This document shows positions 24,855 through 33,412 of a DNA stretch of 64,000 bases, in pieces. The notes beneath the pieces were generated by a model, which made no database searches, was not told the origin of the DNA, and saw nothing but the letters and a program-made list of their open reading frames with translations. The translations under genes were made by a program, and so were the position numbers. How positions within the stretch are numbered: the stretch's first letter is position 1; each line of letters begins with the position of its first letter. This DNA comes from CAYQJL01 sp964612295. GTDB lineage: Bacteria > Eisenbacteria > RBG-16-71-46 > CAIMUX01 > WJJG01. Location of the stretch: NCBI GenBank assembly GCA_964612295.1, contig CAZTDY010000009.1, forward strand, positions 1 to 64,000, read 5' to 3'.

Positions 24855-25652
24855 ATGAAACGGATCCTCTGGTTGGGGTTGCTCGGAGTCGCCGTGCTCC
24901 TGCTCATTGTGAGAGCCGCGGGGGGCAACATGCCCAATCCGTTCGGATCGATGGAGGGCTTCGGCATTTGGTTCGCAGCCTTCTTGACCATCTCGATCAT
25001 GAGCTTCCTCTATGACGACAATCCCTTCTACAAGTTCGCCGAACACCTCTTTGTGGGTGTGTCGGCGGCCTATTGGATGGTGATGGGATTCTGGTCAACT
25101 CTCGTGCCGAATCTCTTCGGCAAACTCGCGCCGGGCTGGACGGCCGACGTGTTCCTGCCGGGCATTGCAGGGACCGAGCGCGATCCGATGTGGTTCATGT
25201 ACTTCATCCCTCTTATCTTCGGCGCGCTGCTCTTGCTCCGGCTTTCGCCGAAGGGCGGGCATCTGTCACGCTGGGCATTGGCCTTCATTCTGGGAACGAC
25301 GGCCGGCCTGCGCCTGATCGCGTTTCTGATCGCCGACTTCATGGGCCAGATCAATGCAACGCTCAAGTCGGTGGCAGGGATGGCGCCGGCCCTCACGCCG
25401 GGCGCGAACCCCACCTTCAGCTTCGAGTCGATGTTCTGGGACTTGATTGCGGTGATCGCGATACTCGCGGCACTGTCCTACTTCTACTTCTCGAAGGCCC
25501 ACACCGGGCTCTTCGGGCGCTTCTCCCGCATTGGTGTGTGGGTTCTGATGATCACCTTCGGCGCCGGCTTCGGCTACACGGTCATGGGCCGTATCGCTCT
25601 GTTGGTTGGACGGGTCGAGTTCCTGCTCGTGGATTGGTTGCAGGTGTTGTAG
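24855..25652 (+). CDS. Uncharacterised polytopic membrane protein (gene D of the operon)
   Basis: A 265-residue protein with about seven membrane segments. Landmarks are ILWLGLLGVAVLLLIVRAAG, the loop FLYDDNPFYKFAEHLFVGVS, WFMYFIPLIFGALLLL, WALAFILGTTAGLRLIAFLI, DLIAVIAILAALSYFYFS, and the end GYTVMGRIALLVGRVEFLL. ATG at 24855 follows AAGGAG by 7 nt. It is the last gene of the operon. Genes B and D are both polytopic and A and C both bitopic, which suggests a 2+2 membrane assembly. The short gap after it (25653-25691) holds nothing clear. Confidence 0.7.
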   Translation: MKRILWLGLLGVAVLLLIVRAAGGNMPNPFGSMEGFGIWFAAFLTISIMSFLYDDNPFYKFAEHLFVGVSAAYWMVMGFWSTLVPNLFGKLAPGWTADVFLPGIAGTERDPMWFMYFIPLIFGALLLLRLSPKGGHLSRWALAFILGTTAGLRLIAFLIADFMGQINATLKSVAGMAPALTPGANPTFSFESMFWDLIAVIAILAALSYFYFSKAHTGLFGRFSRIGVWVLMITFGAGFGYTVMGRIALLVGRVEFLLVDWLQVL

Positions 25653-25691
25653 GAGCGGTAAGGGAGGACAATCTGGCCTAAGCTGGCGAAT

Positions 25692-25838
25692 CTACCTGCC
25701 GAGGTTCTTGGCCAGATACACGCGGAGGGGACAGCGGCAGAGACGCCCCTCACCGAACGACACCGAGAAGGTGCAGCCGTTGAGCCTTTCCTCGAGACAC
25801 TCGAGGAAGCTCTCCAGGCCAATGTCCTTCGCGCGGCA
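25692..25838 (-). CDS. Short Cys-rich reading frame continuing in frame after the UAG stop of the upstream glycosyltransferase gene
   Basis: Directly after the TAG at 25839-25841, the same frame stays open for 48 codons to a second TAG (25692-25694). The translation begins CRAKDIGLESFLECLEERLN and ends CPLRVYLAKNLGR, with five Cys (positions 1, 14, 22, 34 and 36) and GC-rich third codon positions like its neighbours. There is no ATG, GTG or TTG in frame. A CTG (25815-25817) has AAGGA 7 nt upstream. It may be a small protein with a CTG start, a UAG read-through extension, or the severed end of a longer ancestral gene. Confidence 0.4.
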   Translation of the reverse strand, partial: CRAKDIGLESFLECLEERLNGCTFSVSFGEGRLCRCPLRVYLAKNLGR

Positions 25839-26972
25839 CTACTCAGTCGCGATCAGACCATTCAGATACGCCTCCAGCTCTTCCACTCGACCGTCCCAGG
25901 CCGCACTCCGGGCCACCTCCAATCGCGCCATGCGCACCTCGGCGTCGGCCGGTTCCGCCAGCGCCTTGCGGAAGCCTTCGACCAGCTCCTCGCGGGTCGT
26001 GTAGAGGTGGGCCAGATCACGGTAGGCTTTCAAGGCACGTCGGAAGGACGCGACGATCGGAAGACCGGTGGCGAGATACTCGTACAGATTGAGGCCTCTG
26101 ACAGCCGCCAGGTGCGGCTCCCTGCGGAAGGGAAGAATGAGCACATCAGAGGCCTTGACGGTAAGCGCGGCCTTGACGGGGCGAAGCGGCCCCACGGGCC
26201 GGATGCGATCACCCGGGAGACGCTGAAACACGGTCAACCCGTCGGGACGAACCTCGCCCACGAAGACGAAGCGCGCCCTTTCGTCAATCTCGATCATGGT
26301 GAGAAGGTCTTCATACGAGACGCGCGCGTCGCAGTTGCCCAGGAACGTGATCATCTTGGCTGTGTCGGGCATCTCGAGCTCGGCCCGCAGCGCCTGGCGC
26401 TCCTCGACCGAAACGGGCTTGAAGAGATCGAGATCCACGCCGTGTTCGATCACCGCGCTCGGCGCGCCCCCCGGCAAGTATCTCTCCCACGACTCGATGA
26501 TATACCGGTTGATCGCGATCATCCCATCGGCGTGGGGAAGTCCCTCGCTCATGGCCTCACCGTAGGCCTCAGCCGAGGGTCGTGACGCCGACTTCGCTTC
26601 GACGTCCTCCGCACAATCGAGCACGATGCGAGCCTTACAGGCCTCCCGTACATGGGGCATCAGGCTCGGGTGGTAACAGAGCACAATATCGGGATCCGGC
26701 TTGGCCAGGTCTGCGAGGCTCTTTGCTACAAGCTTTCCCCAGGCTGCCCACGTCTCCCGCAACGACTCGCCGGAGGGCTGCGCAGCGGACTTCCCAAGCG
26801 AATGCACCTGAAGATTGGCCAGGGCTTCAGCCGTCTCGGCGGCCGGGTCGCAGGGGCTCGGGGGTTCGAGGTACACGACATCGTGACCGCGTTGCGCCAG
26901 ACCCAACGCCATCTGCTGGGGTCGATGCCGCATTCCCGCAAAGGGTGTGTCGCTAACCAGGAGCACGTGCAT
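25839..26972 (-). CDS. Glycosyltransferase family 4-like (TuaH-type) protein
   Basis: A 377-residue protein starting MHVLLVSDTPFAGMRHRPQQ, with GT-B features: a cytosolic N-terminal Rossmann half (DIVLCYHPSLMPHVREACKA, then RIVLDCAEDVEAKS), a linker EHGVDLDLFKPVS typical of GT4, and a C-terminal half with ITFLGNCDARVSYEDL, FVFVGEVRPDG and LNLYEYLATGLPIVAS. ATG at 26972 follows AAGGAGA by 5 nt. It probably adds a sugar to an envelope glycan. An in-frame Cys-rich stretch continues beyond its TAG stop. Confidence 0.82.
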   Translation of the reverse strand: MHVLLVSDTPFAGMRHRPQQMALGLAQRGHDVVYLEPPSPCDPAAETAEALANLQVHSLGKSAAQPSGESLRETWAAWGKLVAKSLADLAKPDPDIVLCYHPSLMPHVREACKARIVLDCAEDVEAKSASRPSAEAYGEAMSEGLPHADGMIAINRYIIESWERYLPGGAPSAVIEHGVDLDLFKPVSVEERQALRAELEMPDTAKMITFLGNCDARVSYEDLLTMIEIDERARFVFVGEVRPDGLTVFQRLPGDRIRPVGPLRPVKAALTVKASDVLILPFRREPHLAAVRGLNLYEYLATGLPIVASFRRALKAYRDLAHLYTTREELVEGFRKALAEPADAEVRMARLEVARSAAWDGRVEELEAYLNGLIATE

Positions 26973-27109
26973 GATTCTCTCCTTGTGACGCGGCCCACCC
27001 GCTGCGCATGGGCCCCGAATCCCTCGAAGGGGAAATCATGCGTCAACTTGCGTGTCCGGTCCAGCTGGCATTTGCCTCCCCGGCCCTTCTGGTTGGCGCC
27101 CGGCGCCCG

Positions 27110-27118
27110 TGCTATACT
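27110..27118 (+). promoter_or_regulatory. Extended -10 promoter for the LVIVD-repeat gene
   Basis: TGCTATACT is an extended -10 (TG-N-TATACT, five of six in the hexamer) about 60 nt before the start codon at 27180. No good -35 is visible, as is common for extended -10 promoters. The rest of the 207-nt divergent gap has nothing clear. Confidence 0.45.
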
Positions 27119-27179
27119 CGTTTCGGCGGTTTCGCTCCAGCGACGCCCGCTCATCGGGCGGATGCAGAGAGGAGGTCCG

Positions 27180-29357
27180 ATGCCGGCTTCGAATGCTCTT
27201 CGTGCACTTGCTCTCACGATCCTGACCTGTGCGTTCTCCACCGTCTGTGCTGCTTCAGAGTGCATCGACTACAGCGACTACATCCACCTCGAGTGCAGCT
27301 TGGGGACGCCCGGCCCGGCCTTGGGGATCACCATCTCGGACGATCATGCCTTCATCGCGGATGGAAGCTCCGGGTTGACCATCATCAACATCACGAATCC
27401 AACACTCCCCCAGGTCGTGAGCAACACCGCCACCCCGAGCGCGGTCCATGACGTTGCGGTCTCCGGTCAATTCGCCTATGTCGCTGCCTTCGATGCGGGC
27501 CTGCTCGTGATCGACATCGGCCTTCCGTGGGCGCCCGAGATCGTCGGTAGCATCGTAACACCCGGCTACGCGAGAGGCGTGGCGGTCTCCGGCAGCCATG
27601 CCCTCGTGGCCGACTACTTCAACGGTCTGCAGGTGATCGATGTCTCCGATCCCGAGAATCCCCTGATCGTGACCGGTGTCGAGCTCGACGGCCTCGCGTT
27701 TGCCGTCGCCACCGCGGGCACGCACGCCTACGTCTCGGTCAATGATCACGGCATTGCGGTGATCGATGTCGCAAACCCTGAGAGTCCGCAGTTGGTCACC
27801 ACAGTCGACACCCCCGGCCATACGCGCGGCGTCACGATTACAGACCCGTACGCCTACGTGGCGGATGTCGCCACCGGGCTGCAGATCATCGACATCAGCG
27901 ATCCTGAGCACCCTCAGATCGTCGGCAGCGCCGATACCCCGGGCGCCGCGCGGGACGTGGCGGTCACGGCGACGCACGCCTTCGTTGCAGACGATGACCG
28001 CTGCCTCCAGGCGATCGATATCACCGATCCCGAGAATCCCCGGCTTGTGGGGGCCGCCTATGGAAACGGGGAAGCCTACGGCGTTGCCCTCCGGGGAGAC
28101 TTCGCCCTTGTTGCGGACTACACGACCGGTTTGCACGTGATCGACGTAAGCAGTCCGGCGTCTCCCGAACTCATCGGTGGAGTGGACACGTCCGGACAGG
28201 CCGCCTCTTTGGCCGTCGATGACACGTACGCGTATGTCGCCGATCGGCTCGGCGGCCTGAATGTCATCGACATCACGATTGCAGAGGCTCCCGCGTGGGT
28301 CAGCGCAATCAACACGCCGGGGACCACCAACGACGTCGCCGTTCAGGACCAGCTGGCCTACGTCGCCGACGGTTATCATGACGGGCTCCAAGTGGTCGAC
28401 CTCAGCGATCCCGAGAATCCCACCATCTTGGGAAATGTCGGCTGTCAGGGCTGGGGCGAAGGCGTGGCGGTGTCGGGTTCGCTGGCCTTCCTGGCCGACG
28501 GGCCATCAGGGCTCCTGGCCATCGATGTCGCGAATCCCCTGTCGCCGGAAGTTCTCTGCGAAATCGAAACCCCCGGGTGGGCCATCGCCGTGGAGGTCCG
28601 CGCCCCCTACGCGTATGTGGCGGATGGCGGGCCCGGTTTGCAGGTGATCGATTTCTCGGACCCGGAAGATCTCCAGATCGTGGAGACCGTGAACACTTCA
28701 GACAGCGCCCGCGATCTGGTGATCTCGGGAGACTATGCCTTCGTCGCCGATTTCCACGACGGACTGCAGATCATCAATATCGCGGATCCCCACAACGCCT
28801 TCACCGTCGGCCGCGTGGGCCTGCCTGACCTGGCGCGGGATGTGGATGTCGCCGGCCTCCACGCCTATGTGTGTTCGGGTGACAATGGCGGCCTTCAGGT
28901 GATCGACATCTCGGATGTGACCTCCCCTCGGTTCGTGGGGAGCGTGGACACCCCGCACTCCGCCGCAAGCGTGGTCGTTCGAGATGATCTGGCCTATGTG
29001 TGCTGTTGGGAGGAGGGGCTGCAGGTCTTGCACGCGCAGTGCGACGTGTCGGAGGTGGATGACGCCCTGTCCCCCGGTCCGCGGACGACGCTGCAGACAT
29101 TTCCCAGCCCGCTGGACACACGCCCCGCCACCATCTGCTTCGATCTGCCCGCAGAGACTCGCGTGGTTGCGTCGATCCACGACGTGACGGGCCGCGTGGT
29201 GCGGTTCCTGCGGGAAGGATCGATCGCAGGCGGCTCTCATGAGCTTCTTTGGGATGGGCGGGATGATCGGGGGTCGCCCGCGCCGAACGGCACCTACCTC
29301 GTGCGCGTACTCACTCCGCGGGAGACCCTGTCGGGGCGGCTCGTCATCGTCCGCTGA
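27180..29357 (+). CDS. Secreted LVIVD-repeat beta-propeller protein with FlgD-Ig tail
   Basis: ATG at 27180 follows GAGGAGG by 4 nt; 725 residues. A long frame extends back to 26652 but has no support. A signal peptide (residues 1-23, ending CAA) is followed by about 13 LVIVD-type repeats of about 42 residues, each of the form AYVAD..GLQVIDISDPENPxIVGSxDTPG. These usually build a beta-propeller or a superhelix of strands. The last 85 residues are a FlgD-Ig module (IHDVTGRVVRFLREG, then LLWDGRDDRGSPAPNGTYLV). It is probably a surface or extracellular binding protein of unknown ligand. The gene at 34901-38122 is a larger relative. Confidence 0.88.
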   Translation: MPASNALRALALTILTCAFSTVCAASECIDYSDYIHLECSLGTPGPALGITISDDHAFIADGSSGLTIINITNPTLPQVVSNTATPSAVHDVAVSGQFAYVAAFDAGLLVIDIGLPWAPEIVGSIVTPGYARGVAVSGSHALVADYFNGLQVIDVSDPENPLIVTGVELDGLAFAVATAGTHAYVSVNDHGIAVIDVANPESPQLVTTVDTPGHTRGVTITDPYAYVADVATGLQIIDISDPEHPQIVGSADTPGAARDVAVTATHAFVADDDRCLQAIDITDPENPRLVGAAYGNGEAYGVALRGDFALVADYTTGLHVIDVSSPASPELIGGVDTSGQAASLAVDDTYAYVADRLGGLNVIDITIAEAPAWVSAINTPGTTNDVAVQDQLAYVADGYHDGLQVVDLSDPENPTILGNVGCQGWGEGVAVSGSLAFLADGPSGLLAIDVANPLSPEVLCEIETPGWAIAVEVRAPYAYVADGGPGLQVIDFSDPEDLQIVETVNTSDSARDLVISGDYAFVADFHDGLQIINIADPHNAFTVGRVGLPDLARDVDVAGLHAYVCSGDNGGLQVIDISDVTSPRFVGSVDTPHSAASVVVRDDLAYVCCWEEGLQVLHAQCDVSEVDDALSPGPRTTLQTFPSPLDTRPATICFDLPAETRVVASIHDVTGRVVRFLREGSIAGGSHELLWDGRDDRGSPAPNGTYLVRVLTPRETLSGRLVIVR

Positions 29358-29360
29358 GGG

Positions 29361-31163
29361 CTACTGCCGGCGCGCCATCTCGTGCAGTGTGACGCCCCAG
29401 AGATGTGGATCTTCAGGGCAACACGTGTTCCAGTCTTCAAAGGAATGGTTGCTGTCACTGCGGAATTGCAGGGAGTAGTTTCCCGGTTCGAGCGTCATCA
29501 CCCGCTCCGCACGGCGGTTCTTCTTCGCTCCACCGGCGTGCCAGGTTTCCTCGTATTGCATTTCCCAGATCGTCTCTCCGGTGTCGGTGCGGTCGAGCCA
29601 TCCGTAGTCGTACATGCGGCCCTTTGAACCTTCGCCCAGCGCAATGATCTTGATGGGTGTCGGGTCATTCACGCTGAATCGCACCCGGCGATTGACGTCA
29701 TTGCCCATCGGCGCGAGCTGGATAAGGGTCAGCGATCCCTCGCCCGGCTGGAAAGTTTCGACCACATCGGGTGAGAAGTCTTCTCCGATGCCGCGCAGCC
29801 CAATACCCCATGCGCCGGGATCGTAAGGGGCTTCGTTCGCCCAGGCGCGGCTGGAGTGCGCGTAGTCGGTCATGTAGCAGAGGTAGTATTCACCTGCGGG
29901 CAAATGAAGCTGCTCGCACACCTGCCGATTACGGGCTTCCCCGCCTCCGTAAACACCGCGTTCGAACTTCATCGACCACACTTCTTCGAGCGTGCGTGCA
30001 TCTTCGATCCAGCCGTAGTCAAGCGCCTGACCCTCCGAGAAGGACCACTCGCCCAGCCCGTGCGCGCATACATCGATACCGTCCAGCACGCGAAAGCCGA
30101 GGCGGCCGAAATCGGAGTCGCCCATGCGATCCAGGACGGCGAAGACATTCACACCCGGCGGGTCGAGCTGGACTTCGATCGCATCTTCAGCCAGCGGACG
30201 CGCGGGGAGAATCGTCAGCCCCCACGACTCGGGATCGAAGGGCGGGTGCATGTTCCAACGATCATAGGCGTGCGTTGCATCCGTCGCATAGCAGACCAGG
30301 TAGCGACCCGGCCGCAGCGTGACCTCGCTGTCGAATACGCGGTTCTTCTTTGCGCCGCCAGCCATCCTGGTGTTCGTCAGGGTCATCTCCCAAATGCGAC
30401 CGCAACCGTCAAGCTGTTCGATCCAGGCGCCATCGGAAAACGCCTGTTCGCGCGCCCAGTACTCGCCCACCGCGAGAATCCGCAACCGGACATCTTCACG
30501 CACCGTGAGCTCAGCGCGCCTCAGTTGATGCGAGGGAACGCGCCGAAAGGCAACGATTTCTTCCATGTCGACCGATCGCGCCGGGCTGTGGAGGGAGTTG
30601 AGAGGGAAGTCCTCATCCGCGGCGCGGACAACGACCCGCCAGTCGCGAGGTTTGCCGTATCGGTCCCAGGGCACCATGACCCCGCCGTGCACATCCACGC
30701 GTCCGAGTTCGAAGAGTTTTAGAAACTTGATCTTCTTCTTGAGTGGATAGGGGCCACCGTGCGCCGAGAAGTAGAGCGCATAGTCACCGGCGGGCAGGGT
30801 CAATTGAGCAGACGCTTCGACGTTGTCGTCCCGCGTGGGCTCGACGTTCGCCAGCTCCATCTTCCAGATCACTTCACGGCTGTTCAAGTCGAGCAGCCAG
30901 GGGTAGCTGAACAGAAACTCCTCAGCGGGCGCACCCGCCGAGATCGCATCGATCTCGACTGCGGTCGGGAAGTCCAACGAAAACGTCTCGCGATAGAGTC
31001 CTTGATCCGGGATGTCCTTGATGGCCGCAAGCACCGGGCCCTTCGCTTGTGCCACCACCACGCCCGCCAGGAAGGCCAGCGCCAGACCGGCAAGCTGCAG
31101 CGCCGCCCTGCGTGTGACCATCCGTGCTCTACTTGTGTTGTTGGCCGCTTCCACCGCGATCAC
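29361..31163 (-). CDS. Secreted protein of four tandem copies of an unrecognised beta-rich domain
   Basis: GTG at 31163 follows AAGGA by 6 nt; 600 residues. Residues 17-42 form a signal (RRAALQLAGLALAFLAG), with a twin arginine that could suit Tat export. The remainder holds four copies of a domain of about 130 residues with the core pattern [YF]xWIxDxxTxExxWxM ... GGAKKNR ... LPAGxYxLxYxTDxxHSYxxWN ... DPxxWGI. The first copy is the most diverged; the others are near residues 190-320, 330-460 and 475-597. The repeated Asp, Asn and Trp could bind carbohydrate or calcium. I do not recognise the family and suggest no activity. Confidence 0.7.
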   Translation of the reverse strand: MIAVEAANNTSRARMVTRRAALQLAGLALAFLAGVVVAQAKGPVLAAIKDIPDQGLYRETFSLDFPTAVEIDAISAGAPAEEFLFSYPWLLDLNSREVIWKMELANVEPTRDDNVEASAQLTLPAGDYALYFSAHGGPYPLKKKIKFLKLFELGRVDVHGGVMVPWDRYGKPRDWRVVVRAADEDFPLNSLHSPARSVDMEEIVAFRRVPSHQLRRAELTVREDVRLRILAVGEYWAREQAFSDGAWIEQLDGCGRIWEMTLTNTRMAGGAKKNRVFDSEVTLRPGRYLVCYATDATHAYDRWNMHPPFDPESWGLTILPARPLAEDAIEVQLDPPGVNVFAVLDRMGDSDFGRLGFRVLDGIDVCAHGLGEWSFSEGQALDYGWIEDARTLEEVWSMKFERGVYGGGEARNRQVCEQLHLPAGEYYLCYMTDYAHSSRAWANEAPYDPGAWGIGLRGIGEDFSPDVVETFQPGEGSLTLIQLAPMGNDVNRRVRFSVNDPTPIKIIALGEGSKGRMYDYGWLDRTDTGETIWEMQYEETWHAGGAKKNRRAERVMTLEPGNYSLQFRSDSNHSFEDWNTCCPEDPHLWGVTLHEMARRQ

Positions 31164-31262
31164 CTCGTTTCCTTCGATTCGATCGTCGGTCCCCGTCCCG
31201 GGGGATCCGCACTCGTCCCATCGGTCTGGCCCCTCGCTACTTACCAGCCATTTACGCCTGCG

Positions 31263-32159
31263 TCAGCTGCAAGTTGCGCCCCAGCCAGGATTGTTGGAGG
31301 CGCCGGCCTGCTCCCGCAGCTCCTGCAGGGCCTCGTACGGACACTCTCCTGGGCGGCCAATCCCTTCCAAACAAAGCAGTTCCCGGCGCGGACCCCGCCT
31401 GGAGCCCTCTAGATCATGGACATCGACCAGCACGCCGCGCTCGCATGCCAGGCAGCGTTCGGGCTGGCCATCCAAGCGCATCGCCCCCACCTGGTCGGTC
31501 AGGGCCTGGTCCCAGGCGGCCGGGTTGGCCCCGCTTCGCTCTTCGACATGAATCCTCCGCAGTCCGCTGGCCAGGAGCCGGCCGCGGTCGAGAGCAATCT
31601 CGCCTTCGGCTTCGAGCCGGTCGCCCTCGGCCAGCTTGAGCCGCTGCTGCTGTCCGCTGCTGATCCGCATGAAGATGGGATCGGCAAAGCCCTGCCTTCC
31701 GGCGAAGGCGGGGCAGAGCCTCACTAGAAAGCCGCGCAGGTAGATTCGGCTCCGCCGGCCGTCGACCTCTCGCACCAGACGCGGACGAATGCTGCTGACC
31801 GTCCCCCCCACCTCGAGTCGCCGTCCGCCATGGTCCTCGAGCCATTCATCGAAGCGGCGACAGTCGTCCTCGAATTGGCGGTACTCATCGTCGGAAACCA
31901 GCCGCTCCGGGTAGCGGTGGATCTTCTCTTCGTCGTAGTGACGACACTGGGTGCAGTTGTTGCCAACATGCCCGTAGCCTTTGGGACACTGCCCACCCTT
32001 GCCCAGCTTCTTGCACTTCCACTGAAAGCCCAGGCAACCCTCGGGGTAGCAGCGCTTCTCGCCGAGCACATGGTACGCTGAGACCGCATGGTTGAAGTTC
32101 CGGTGGGCCTCATGCCGGCAGATGAAGATGTCGTCGCGCTTGTACGGGTTGCGCATCAT
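31263..32159 (-). CDS. Cys-rich putative metal-binding protein with OB-like middle region
   Basis: Start chosen at 32159, where AGGAGGAGG lies 8 nt upstream; an upstream ATG (32183) overlaps that site. The 298-residue protein has an N-terminal cluster of eight Cys (about residues 14-75, CRHEAH ... CYPEGC ... KCKK ... QCPKGYGHVG ... NCTQCRHY) and a second one near the C terminus (CLACERG ... LLCLEGIGRPGECPY). The middle section (VGGTVSSIRPRLVREVDGRR ... RLKLAEGDRLEAEGEIALDR) has OB-fold texture. It is cytoplasmic by lack of signal. Zinc or iron-sulfur binding is likely; a nucleic-acid role is possible but not shown. Confidence 0.65.
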   Translation of the reverse strand: MMRNPYKRDDIFICRHEAHRNFNHAVSAYHVLGEKRCYPEGCLGFQWKCKKLGKGGQCPKGYGHVGNNCTQCRHYDEEKIHRYPERLVSDDEYRQFEDDCRRFDEWLEDHGGRRLEVGGTVSSIRPRLVREVDGRRSRIYLRGFLVRLCPAFAGRQGFADPIFMRISSGQQQRLKLAEGDRLEAEGEIALDRGRLLASGLRRIHVEERSGANPAAWDQALTDQVGAMRLDGQPERCLACERGVLVDVHDLEGSRRGPRRELLCLEGIGRPGECPYEALQELREQAGASNNPGWGATCS

Positions 32160-32257
32160 GGCGATTGCCTCCTCCTGAATCATCTCATCTCGCCCTACCC
32201 GGATACAGGCTTGGATGCTCCGCAGTGAGGTCTGCGTCTACCCTTCGGAATCCGTTG

Positions 32258-32285
32258 GGAAATCAAGGCATATACCTTGATTTCC
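32258..32285. promoter_or_regulatory. 28-bp near-perfect palindrome, candidate ArsR-family operator
   Basis: GGAAATCAAGG (32258-32268) and CCTTGATTTCC (32275-32285) are perfect 11-bp arms around CATATA. The dyad lies in the 274-nt divergent gap between the Cys-rich gene and the ArsR-methyltransferase gene, about 150 nt before the latter's start. Its size and AT-rich centre suit a dimeric winged-helix regulator. Confidence 0.55.
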
Positions 32286-32397
32286 TGACAGCCCACAGAG
32301 GCACATGCAAACCTGCCCACCCGGAGAACTTGGCAGGGCCGGCCGGGTATACCCCGATAGCCACTCACCGACATCCCCCAGTCCTCTCAGATTCCAG

Positions 32398-32433
32398 TTG
32401 ACATACATAAAAAGATACCGATACTTTTATATT
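32398..32433 (+). promoter_or_regulatory. AT-rich promoter/operator directly before the ArsR-methyltransferase gene
   Basis: A perfect TTGACA (32398-32403) precedes a strikingly AT-rich stretch that contains AAAAG-N9-CTTTT and a repeated GATAC. It runs right up to the ATG at 32434, so the message would have a very short leader. No clean -10 at 17 nt can be named (TACTTT at 18 nt is the best). Autoregulation by the encoded ArsR protein is plausible. Confidence 0.4.
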
Positions 32434-33390
32434 ATGAATGAGCAGTTACTCGATAGACTCAAGGCCTTGGCCGATCCACTCAGGCTGCGCATGATCGCAA
32501 TCCTGCGCGCCGAGGAGCTCGCCGTAACCGAGCTGGCCGAAGTTCTGTCCATATCGCAGCCGCGGGTATCGCACCATCTCAAGGTCCTCAGGGAAGCCGA
32601 CATCGTAACCGTCCGCCATGAAGGCACTTGGACCTTCTGTTCCATTGTGGCGGGAGAATCCCCCGGCGACGGACTCCTGGCCGCGCTCGAGCCCATGGCC
32701 GGCGGATTCGAGCCCCACCCGGACGACCAGAGACGCCTACACGGGGTGATGGCCCAACGCCGCAAGCGATCAAAGGAGTTCTTTGAATCCGTCGCAGCGG
32801 ACTGGAACGAGCTCGAACCGCGCTTCGCCGGCAACGGCCTTCGCCACCAGGCCCTCTCCTTTCTGCTCCCCGAGGGGCTGGTTTTTGCCGACATTGGGTG
32901 TGGCACCGGTTTCATGTCCCGCACGCTGGCCACGCGGGCGAGAAAGGTGATCCTGATCGATCACTCCCCCGCGATGCTCGATCAGGCCAAGGCGGAACTG
33001 GGCACCATCAAGGGCGTGGAACTGGACTTCCGCGTGGCCGAACTCGACAGCCTGCCGCTCGACGATGCCGAGGTCGACGGGGCGTTCGCGAATCTCGTCC
33101 TGCATCACGTGCCGGATCTCGGCGCCACGCTCAGGGAGCTGCACCGGGTGATCAAAACCGGAGGCCGGCTCGTGATTTCGGACTTGTTGCCACACGAGGT
33201 GGAATCGCTCCGCGAGGAGCAGGCGGATCTCAGGCTGGGCCTGAGTCCTGATGAACTTGCCGTCCGTCTCGAGCAGGCGGGCTTCGCGCAGTTGGAGTAT
33301 GAAGAAGCTGTGGACGCGCTTTGGATCACGACAGAAGCGGGGGAAGACGAACTCCTCCCCATTTTCGTGATGAGTGCCAGGCGGCCGTAA
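32434..33390 (+). CDS. ArsR-family regulator fused to a SAM-dependent methyltransferase domain (SahR-like)
   Basis: The 318-residue product begins MNEQLLDRLKALADPLRLRM, an ArsR winged helix with the recognition helix in ISQPRVSHHLKVLREADIV (residues about 1-95). Residues about 110-318 form a class I methyltransferase: LVFADIGCGTGFMSRTL (motif I), VILIDHSPAMLDQAK, FANLVLHHVPDLGATLRELH and GGRLVISDLLPH. The next gene, 22 nt downstream, is S-adenosylhomocysteine hydrolase. SahR of Desulfovibrio, an ArsR-family regulator of the SAM cycle, responds to S-adenosylhomocysteine; the methyltransferase fold here is a natural sensor for SAH. The function is inferred from family and context. Confidence 0.85.
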   Translation: MNEQLLDRLKALADPLRLRMIAILRAEELAVTELAEVLSISQPRVSHHLKVLREADIVTVRHEGTWTFCSIVAGESPGDGLLAALEPMAGGFEPHPDDQRRLHGVMAQRRKRSKEFFESVAADWNELEPRFAGNGLRHQALSFLLPEGLVFADIGCGTGFMSRTLATRARKVILIDHSPAMLDQAKAELGTIKGVELDFRVAELDSLPLDDAEVDGAFANLVLHHVPDLGATLRELHRVIKTGGRLVISDLLPHEVESLREEQADLRLGLSPDELAVRLEQAGFAQLEYEEAVDALWITTEAGEDELLPIFVMSARRP

Positions 33391-33412
33391 CAAACGGGAG
33401 ACGAAGAAGACC

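Noticed and set aside
32160..33412. SAH riboswitch upstream of ahcY
   Set aside because: The 22-nt gap before ahcY is too short, and nothing upstream of the regulator gene matches the SAH aptamer; control by the ArsR protein is more likely.
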